A stretch of DNA of 37,321 nt from Zygnema cylindricum (lineage: Eukaryota; Streptophyta; Zygnematophyceae; Zygnematales; Zygnemataceae), in the NCBI GenBank assembly GCA_037447655.1, contig JBBHKE010002230.1:64001-101321 (forward strand). The letters are read 5' to 3'. Under the pieces are notes generated by a model. It had not been told where the DNA came from. It worked only from the letters and a program-made list of their open reading frames with translations, and did no database searches. Shown here piece after piece: positions 30,326-37,321 of the stretch. Made by a program: the position numbers and the translations under genes. Positions within the stretch are counted from its first letter, which is position 1. Each line of letters begins with the position of its first letter.

Positions 30326-30867
30326 TACACCGCGCATCGTTATTAGTGTCAACGACACTAATTTGGGTTCTTAAAATTCTGATTTTTTTCCTCAAATAGG
30401 ATACATGATTTTAATTTTTCCTTGACGTTAAATAAGGTACCGTACAAAATAGCGTAAAGGACGAATTACAATAATATCTAAATAGTGTGGTATACGGTCG
30501 ACGTCAGACCGTACATAAATGTACTTTTTCAACTGAAAATTTTACAAAAAATGAGTTAAATCAGACGCGCACGCATAGGATCGTGCGCTAAAAAAACGGG
30601 ATTGTTATGACACGTAAATTAGTCTTACATGTACGAATATTTAAATTTCACGACGGCGTACGATTTTTAATATTTTGTACGGATACATATATTAATGTGT
30701 ATAATTGTACAACGAATATTCCATTTTTGCTGTTCCCAAATTAGCATAAACGCCGAAATTAGAATACACCTTTTAAAAAAAAAAAAAAAAAATCTTAATT
30801 AGCGTCAATGACGATATATTTATTCCACACTATTTAAACTTTGACACTAATAACGATGCGCGGTGTA
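30326..30867. mobile_element. MITE B (542 bp), directly after MITE D
   Basis: Left TACACCGCGCATCGTTATTAGTG, right CTAATAACGATGCGCGGTGTA. The same length as MITE A, with shared interior (ATAGTGTGGT, CGACGGCGTACGATTT, TATTTTGTAC). Confidence 0.86.
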
Positions 30868-31312
30868 GTTATCAGCAAAACCGATAAAGATCAAATTTTT
30901 AACCAAATCGTACGAAAAATCAAAATCAGGTGTGCCCGCATCGAATATGAGGATGTCCGCACGAAATCACAAATACAGCTGTCACAAACGTCGGGTGACG
31001 GCAGGTAGATACTGTGGCAGCCGGAGAAAAATAATCTGTTCAGGAGAATTGTACAATCTAGTACAAACTCGCTTTGTTACGTCCGTACAAATAGGTTTAA
31101 AAAAGGTTTTTTACTGTTTTAGATTTTTACTATATGAGACTTTTGTTAGCACAATACAAAGAGCATCTTGTAAAGATTAATAGATATGATACGCATGAAC
31201 CAAAGTACCAAACTCAACCCCTAAATTGACGTCAGCATTCGTCATGGTTTTACGAATGACGGGACATTAAAGGACGAAGGACCGAAACTTTTCTTCAATA
31301 AAATATTTAGAG
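30868..31312. other. Spacer, no gene seen
   Basis: No supported coding or RNA feature. An 82-codon frame at 30932-31180 has no recognisable domain. Confidence 0.5.
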
Positions 31313-31315
31313 TAA

Positions 31316-32093
31316 GGGTGCGTCTCTGTGTGCTTAAGTAAGGGTTTTTTTCTGTCGTTTTCCTGTAAAACTTAGAGCCGTACCGCGTAAGTTTCAACCG
31401 TACAAAAAAATAGAGAAAAAGAGAAGTACATTTTGCGTCATCATCGAATTTAAGATGTACTACATGTTGTCGTCTTGTGCTTTTCGACCCACTTCGACGA
31501 CAAAAAACGTCATCTTAAACCTTATGTTTAAAACACAAGCGCGATGTGTTTTAAAATTAGGGGTTTTCTATAAACAAATAGGAACATATATTCGCGCGTG
31601 CCTTATTTTTTGAAAAAATTCAAACGATTACAAGCGACGTGGAAGTGTACACGATTTGCTATGTTTTGTCCGTTTTTGTTTAATACAATAAAGAGAAGTA
31701 CACAGTTTGTTTTGTTTTGTCCGTTTCCATCAGGTACGGATTTTTTTTTTGCAGGGGTCTCAAGGTTCCGATGCCATTTCACGTCGAGCCGACAATAGAC
31801 GCAAAGGCAAACCGCATCTTCTTCAACCGTGAAACGGCACAGGCTGGAGGGCGGTATGTCTACAATGTCACGAAAAGTCACGCGACGTCACAAGCAGTTA
31901 CGAAAAATAACGTGCGTCATCACAGATTGTAGACGTTGACAGCCGTCACTGGCATTGTCGACGTATACAATCGTCACGCCCTTAAGTGACAAATTCGTTT
32001 GGTACACATAGGGACACCCGAAATCCGGGTCCGCCGGATCTGGCTAAAAAACAAAAAAAAATCTCTAAGTTTGAAGTACATAGAGACGCACCC
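31316..32093. mobile_element. Harbinger/Tourist-like element H1 (778 bp)
   Basis: TIR GGGTGCGTCTC ... GAGACGCACCC, flanked by TAA at 31313-31315 and 32094-32096. A 3-bp TAA duplication with a GGG-starting TIR is the PIF/Harbinger (Tourist) pattern. No transposase frame. Confidence 0.82.
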
Positions 32094-32096
32094 TAA

Positions 32097-32921
32097 GGGT
32101 GCGTCTCCATGTACTTATAACTTAGCGAAAAAAACTTTGTTTTTTAGCGCAAATCCGGCGGACCCAGATTTCTGACGTCCCTGTGCGTAACAACTAGATA
32201 GTTACTTAAGGGTGTGACGATTGTATACGATGACAATGCCAGTGACGACTGTCAACGTCTACAATCTGTGATGACGCACGTTATTTTTTCTAAGTGCGTG
32301 TGACGTCGCATGAGTTTTCGTGACATTGTAGACGTGCCGCTTTCCAGCCTGTGTCAGTTCACATTTGAAGAAGATGCAATTTGCCTATGCGTCGCCCGTC
32401 CGCTTCACGGTTGAAGAAGATGCAATTTGCCTTTGCGTCGCCCGTCCGCTCAACGTGAAATGTCATCAGAATCTTGAGACCCTTGGCGAAATAAAATCCG
32501 TACCCGGCGCAAACGGACAAAACCATACAAATTGTGTACTTTGCCCTGTCGTACCTGAACGCAAAGGGACAAAAAATAATGTATACGGTACCTTTCGTCG
32601 TCGCTTGAATTCGTTTGAAATTTGTGTAAATAATTTTACACATGCGAATACGTATTCCTATTTGTTTTTCGCATATCTTTGTTTTAAAAGCACATCTTCC
32701 CTCTGTTTTAAAGAAAAGTTTGAAGATGACATTTTTGGCGTGGCCATGGGTCGAAGAACACAAGACAACAACAAATAGTACATCTTAAATTTGATGATGA
32801 GGCAAAATGTGCTTCTCGTTTTCTCTATTTTTTTGTACGGTTGAAACTTACGCGGTACGGCTCTAAGCTTTACAGGAAAACGACAGAAAAAACCCTTACT
32901 TTGGCACATGGAGACGCACCC
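32097..32921. mobile_element. Harbinger/Tourist-like element H2 (825 bp), inverted relative to H1
   Basis: The same TIR, sharing the central TAA with H1 and with TAA at 32922-32924. Read on the minus strand it matches H1 along its length, so H1 and H2 form a 1.6-kb imperfect palindrome centred near 32095. A 46-bp tandem duplication (32365 and 32411) creates most of a 137-codon frame that I do not regard as a gene. Confidence 0.82.
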
Positions 32922-32924
32922 TAA

Positions 32925-33391
32925 TAATTAATGTTCCTGCGACTTTCTTTACTTTCTGTACACCAAACTATTTATTTTTTCTGCCCGGAAATCATTGAAA
33001 GAATTTTCCAGCCTATGGCGATTGACAAAAGTACATTTTTTTGGTCTTCCTTGTTGGTTGATGTTGACAATAAGAGGACAAAAAGGTATTGCTACGTCAC
33101 TCCATTTAAATTGAGTGCAACAAACGTGGTCCGTCGGATTCGCCGAGTTTGTGCCTCAATCTTGTCTTCCGAAAGTGACGTGTGAAATCCATATTGTATG
33201 TGTTTTTTACTTTTTGTTATATTTCCACACTAAAAACGCATGCAATGTGCATGTCATACGTGCAATAGTTAACATATTTTATTATACTTGAACAATTGTG
33301 TACCGAATTACCTGCACCTATTGCATCGCGATGCACAATTATGTCAATATCGATAAGATGAAAAATTTAAAACAAAAATGTTGTTGGTCAG
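32925..33391. other. Spacer, no gene seen
   Basis: An 84-codon frame (32931-33185) has no recognisable domain. Nothing else supported. Confidence 0.45.
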
Positions 33392-33554
33392 AGGTCGCAA
33401 TCGCATACCCTAATGTGTCTTGATCCGTACCCGGCCGAGCCGGCTTCGGATCCGATTCTGGTACCAAATTTTGGGGGCCGGCTGGGTTCGGCCGGGTGAT
33501 TAAAAAAAAAAAAAAAAACGGGTACGGCCAGATTCGTGTACCCGATTGCGACCT
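33392..33554. mobile_element. Small TIR element, 163 bp
   Basis: AGGTCGCAATCG at the left is mirrored by CGATTGCGACCT at the right, a 12-bp perfect TIR. The interior holds CCGGCCGAGCCGGC-type GC-rich inverted pieces and an A16 run. Class and target duplication are unclear. Confidence 0.6.
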
Positions 33555-33674
33555 TTGCTCTTGGTATTGACACTGTCAAATTATGATTATATTTCGTATA
33601 GGTGTATAGCCAATCTTGTATAAATTCCTATAAGGTACACGACAACAGAAGTACCGTTAAGTTAATGATTGTAA

Positions 33675-34623
33675 GGGTATGTCCCCATGTATTAAAGTAT
33701 CTACTTTTCTCTGTCTTTTTGCCCTAAAATTCAGGGAGCTTTGACAAAAACTTTAGCCATACGAAAAAATCATTTTTGCAAAAGTAAAGTAAACGTCAAT
33801 TCATAATTTGGATGTACGACGTGTTTGTCGTCATTTGAACGCATTTTGGCGTTTTCCCCTTTTTCGACCCCCGGGCAAGAGAATCCAACCCAAAAAAAAA
33901 CTTCATTCAAAATCACCTTGAGGGGGTGATTTTAGTTCAAGTACCGCCCAAACAGCGAATGAAAAATGACCCATGGACGCGCCACAAGAGTGTGAAAATT
34001 TTAGGACGAGGGAGAGTCCTCGCTATTTTTCTCCGTGCCGTCACGCGCATTTACGGAAAAAAATCTGCAGGGGTCTCGGACTTCCACTTTCATTCATTGG
34101 GTCCTTTGCAAAATTTTGCGCCGTCGTCGCCTCTCCCCTCTCCCTCTCACACCATCGCTTTTATCTAACACTTTTTAGAATGAGAGACGACAATATTGGT
34201 ATAAAATGAAAAATATTTTAAAAATATTATTTTTGACAATTTTTAGGTTTTTTTTTAATGGCAAGTCGAGTGAGAAAAGTAGAAAAAACGAAATCGGAAA
34301 ACCATGGCAGAAAGTTATTGAATCAATGACGTCGACGTTGTCATAAGTGAGCGTGACGTCACAATATCACCAAATTCTAAACATCTACGATTTCACAAAA
34401 GTCTAGACGTCTACAACTGTCGCTGTTTTTGTTGGCGTCACCAATCGTCGGAAGTTTCGTAGTCGCCTTCAATCGTCACAAGTTGTACCTTCGTCTACAA
34501 CCCTCACATTCCAAAGTTCCGATTTCATTTTCGCACATAGGGACGCTCTTAAAAGTAGTACGGAGAATCCTTACTACAGTCCAAAATACTTTATCAAAGT
34601 ACCAATTACATGGGGACGTACCC
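33675..34623. mobile_element. Harbinger/Tourist-like element H3 (949 bp)
   Basis: TIR GGGTATGTCCCCATGTA ... TACATGGGGACGTACCC with TAA at 33672-33674 and 34624-34626. It shares the interior phrase GCAGGGGTCTC with H1. No transposase frame. Confidence 0.8.
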
Positions 34624-34786
34624 TAACAATGTATCTGCGCACCACTGCAATATTCGTGTTATAACTTCATTGCAAGTTAAGCTACGCTAAAACGTGCTTT
34701 ATAACGTCGCTCGTTATTGACCACTTGGTTACATCGTGTTACTGATTCATGATTTGGGCATAAGATAAATTTTTGAAGTATAAGCG

Positions 34787-34790
34787 AAAA
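34787..34790 (-). terminator. Pol III T-run terminator for tRNA-Cys
   Basis: TTTT on the minus strand about 18 nt after the tRNA 3' end. It is short but sufficient in many eukaryotes. Confidence 0.5.
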
Positions 34791-34807
34791 CTTTAAATAT
34801 ATAGAGC

Positions 34808-34879
34808 AGGACCGTTCCGGGTTTGAACCAGAGACCTATCGATCTGCAGTCGATTGCTCTACCACTGAGCTAACGGTCC
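34808..34879 (-). tRNA. tRNA-Cys (anticodon GCA)
   Basis: On the minus strand a 72-nt cloverleaf folds cleanly: acceptor GGACCGT/ACGGTCC (7 bp), D arm GCTC-AGTGGTA-GAGC, anticodon arm ATCGA-CTGCAGA-TCGAT with anticodon GCA, variable loop AGGTC, T arm TCTGG-TTCAAAC-CCGGA (one T-G pair), discriminator T. Internal promoters are A box TAGCTCAGTGG and B box GGTTCAAACCC. No intron and no encoded CCA. A TTTT at 34790-34787, about 18 nt downstream, can terminate Pol III. It inserts cysteine at UGC/UGU codons. Confidence 0.96.
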
Positions 34880-35654
34880 TTTTGATGGAATTGTGACATA
34901 AAATAATATAATTTTGTTAAATTATCATGCAAACAAAACAAATTCTCTCTTCAAAGTTATACTTTGCTTTTCGGTTTTTTTCGGTTTGCTTCAGTTGCGG
35001 CGATTTCAAAAATCGTCTGGTTCGGCTGAAGCTGAACCGGTTCGAACCCATACCGGTACAGTTCCACGTGAAACGTCACCAGATGACACCACACCAGCGA
35101 CCCTAAATTATGACCCTATCACTTTAAACAGAATTTACAAACAATATTTGTTCCACTATGCAACTGATTCTTAAATATTGACTCTAAATCAGTGGACATT
35201 TAAATAATGTGAAGTACGAAGTGTGTCAATCTGTTCGAAAACTGCTCGTGATTTCGTACTGGATAACAGGAAAAATGACGGCGTCGCGAGCTCAGATTTG
35301 TTTCATATCAATAAAGACGGGAGAAAAACGTTTGAACCTGTTCTCACGTGATCAAACGACTATGTGAACGATTACACAACGGGAATGTGTATCCAAGTTA
35401 GAGTTGTGTTAATTAGCGTTACTTCTTTGTGGACTGGATTCATAATAGCGTTAACAACACCCATCTTTTTCTCTACACTATTATTTTTTTACACTAACGA
35501 TGACGGTGTACCTTCCTTTGTTTCTTTACACCAAGTAAATTTTTCTCTTCTCTACGGTAGCAACATATAAGGTTTCCAATAGTTTTCACAGGCAATAATT
35601 AGCGTTGTGGTATTGATACGTATTGAAAAGCATTGACCACACATTGGTCATGTG
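34880..35654. other. Region downstream of tRNA locus, no gene seen
   Basis: Frames of 68-86 codons (34914-35174, 35364-35570) lack recognisable domains. A GAACCGGTTCGAACC palindromic piece lies near 35033-35047. Confidence 0.45.
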
Positions 35655-35960
35655 CAGAGAACAGTAACAGTAACGATAACGGTAGCCGAAACGGCAACGG
35701 TAACTATAGCCGAAACAGTGATGGTAACTATACTGAAAGATAGGAGGTAAAGGTACTGTGACGGTGACGGTCGCAATAACAGTCACAGTAACAGAAACAA
35801 TAATAGTAATAGTCATAGTGACCGTAACGATAACAGTTCTAGAAGCACTAATGGGAACGATAATGGTAACAGTAATGATGACGGTAGCAGTAATATGGTA
35901 ACAGTAATAAAAGAAGTAGCACTAACAATAACAACTGCGAGAACAACAACGGGAACAGAA
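35655..35960. repeat. Degenerate GTAACR hexamer repeat
   Basis: Runs such as AACAGTAACAGTAACGATAACGGTAGCC and GTAACAGTAATGATGACGGTAGC; the minus strand reads as Val/Thr/Ile-rich text purely because of the repeat. Related in word style to 19201-19589. Confidence 0.85.
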
Positions 35961-36558
35961 ACAAAAAGGAGAAGAAAAGAGTAATAGTATAGAAAGAAAG
36001 AAAGCAAAAGCATAGTTGTTCAAGTGGTATTTTACTCACGATTCAAACGCGCGAATAATACGTAGAAATCCGAGAGGCCGATTTGAAAAAATCGTTAGTG
36101 ATTGTGAATCCGTACTATTCCGTACATGTAAAAAAAGTTGATTTTGACATGTACCGCAGTTTGTACATTATTCGTACAATTCCCGTCTCTTTTTGTAATA
36201 TTCCGCACATTTTCGGTACAATTCCGTACATTTCCGTAAAATTTATGTTCAGTTTCCCGGACAGAAAGTTATTATACGTGCAACGGGTCTTTTCGTCAAA
36301 TTCTGTACATTTCCCGTAAAAAACCGTACAGTTACCGTAAAATACCGTACAATTCCCGTAAAGTACATCTCATTTTTTTGCAAATTTTTCAAAAGTCATG
36401 AATAACGTAAGAATCGGAAAAAAATGAAAAAATCGCGCGATTTGAACAATTATGAGCAAAAGTAATGCCAAAAACAATAACGAAGACGACCACGACAAAG
36501 AAAAGAAGAGCAAGGGAAAGAAAAGGAGAACGAGAAGGAAAATGACATCGGCAACATC
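35961..36558. other. Spacer rich in CCGTACA/CCGTAAA words
   Basis: Between 36110 and 36370 the words TTCCGTACA, CCCGTAAA and ACCGTACA recur about a dozen times with irregular spacing. No gene supported. Confidence 0.5.
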
Positions 36559-36780
36559 TACACCGTGTATCGCTATTAGTGTTAATGTTATTTTTGCAAC
36601 TTAAAACATCTTTTCTCCATACACACTTGTTGGAATGCGGATCTGACACTTGCGATTGAAAGCCAAGATTCTCACCTTCCGATTGACGGGCTACATGAGA
36701 AAATCGGGACAAGTGTGTACGAAGAAAAGATGTTTTAAGTGGGGAAAAAAATATTAACACTAATAGCGATACACGGTGTA
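36559..36780. mobile_element. MITE F (222 bp, long TIR)
   Basis: TACACCGTGTATCGCTATTAGTGTTAAT... is mirrored by ATTAACACTAATAGCGATACACGGTGTA. Inverted similarity extends about 60 bp inward on each side (AAAACATCTTTTCT/AGAAAAGATGTTTT). Flanking TA. The shortest member of the CACCGCG TIR family, and a strong hairpin. Confidence 0.85.
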
Positions 36781-37186
36781 CTATGATGACCATCACCTCC
36801 AATCACCTCAACGACCGACCAACCACCCACGACTGACAAAATCACCCACACTATATAATGTCGCTAGACAACGATGCATTCTTTCTACAAAATTCCAACA
36901 CATAGTGCATCACTGCAAGACTTACAGTCAATGTACCAAAGTTTTTCAAGAAAACGCAATTGTAAACCCTCTTACATGGGGACAAACGGAAAGAAAAGCC
37001 GAAACAGAACTGAAAACGAGCGGGAGCGAAAACTAACTGACATGGAAACAATGGTGAAAGAAACAACTAACACACGGTACAGATAAATTAGGTAAATGAT
37101 CAAAGGACGAGATGCCATAATGCCTCCATAGAAAACCCAAACCTTTACTAGCGTATTGCTATTTTACAACCTCCATGTAGTGCACG
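36781..37186. other. Spacer, no gene seen
   Basis: No recognisable gene. Frames on either strand are short and featureless. Confidence 0.45.

Positions 37187-37321
<135 letters not shown>

Noticed and set aside
32365-32778. 137-codon open frame on the plus strand and 134 codons opposite
   Set aside because: Both lie inside the inverted Harbinger-like pair and include the 46-bp duplication; no domain and no coding signature.
35586-36039. Hydrophobic Val/Thr/Leu-rich frames on the minus strand that look like membrane proteins
   Set aside because: They are direct translations of the GTAACR hexamer repeat.

Overview
This is a repeat-dominated stretch of eukaryotic nuclear DNA. It has no bacterial gene organisation. 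It contains Ty1/copia and Ty3/gypsy LTR retrotransposons, GT-AG splice-like junctions, many MITE-like elements and one nuclear-type tRNA gene. The host is probably in the green-plant lineage (a streptophyte alga or bryophyte is my best guess). That rests only on the style of the elements and on the known capture of cytosine methyltransferases by retrotransposons in charophytes and dinoflagellates, so it is weak.

Layout. 1-1339: leader or flank with a 69-bp tandem repeat and a TA microsatellite. 1340-14383: a decayed Ty3/gypsy element (Gyp1) with the order gag, two CCHC knuckles, aspartic protease, C5-cytosine DNA methyltransferase (DNMT), RT, RNase H, integrase, PHD finger. It is split at 5151/10926 by a complete minus-strand copia element (5152-10925) with two LTRs of about 840 bp and a 5-bp target duplication, ATGTC. 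14384-16200: GC-rich broken ORF of unknown origin plus a promoter-like stretch. 16154-16783: scraps of a second copia. 17134-19200: exon-like segments of a spliced minus-strand gene or gene relic. 19201-19876: degenerate AACTGT-type repeat and an assembly gap. 20147-22579: a second, 5'-truncated copy of the gypsy family (Gyp2) that keeps RT, RNase H, integrase and PHD finger. A 193-bp TG...CA repeat follows each gypsy copy and occurs once more alone.

23908-37321: gene-poor DNA. It holds a 550-bp duplication, a 49-bp minisatellite split by a TA-targeted MITE, six related TIR elements (TIR TACACCGCG...), a hAT-like TIR element, three Harbinger/Tourist-like elements with TAA duplications (two fused into a 1.6-kb palindrome), a tRNA-Cys(GCA) gene, hexamer repeats and TA microsatellites.

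The notable biology is the gypsy family. It couples a DNA methyltransferase between protease and RT with a PHD chromatin reader at the end of integrase. This would be a read/write chromatin kit carried by a retrotransposon. Both copies here are dead, and both have lysine at the integrase catalytic glutamate position.
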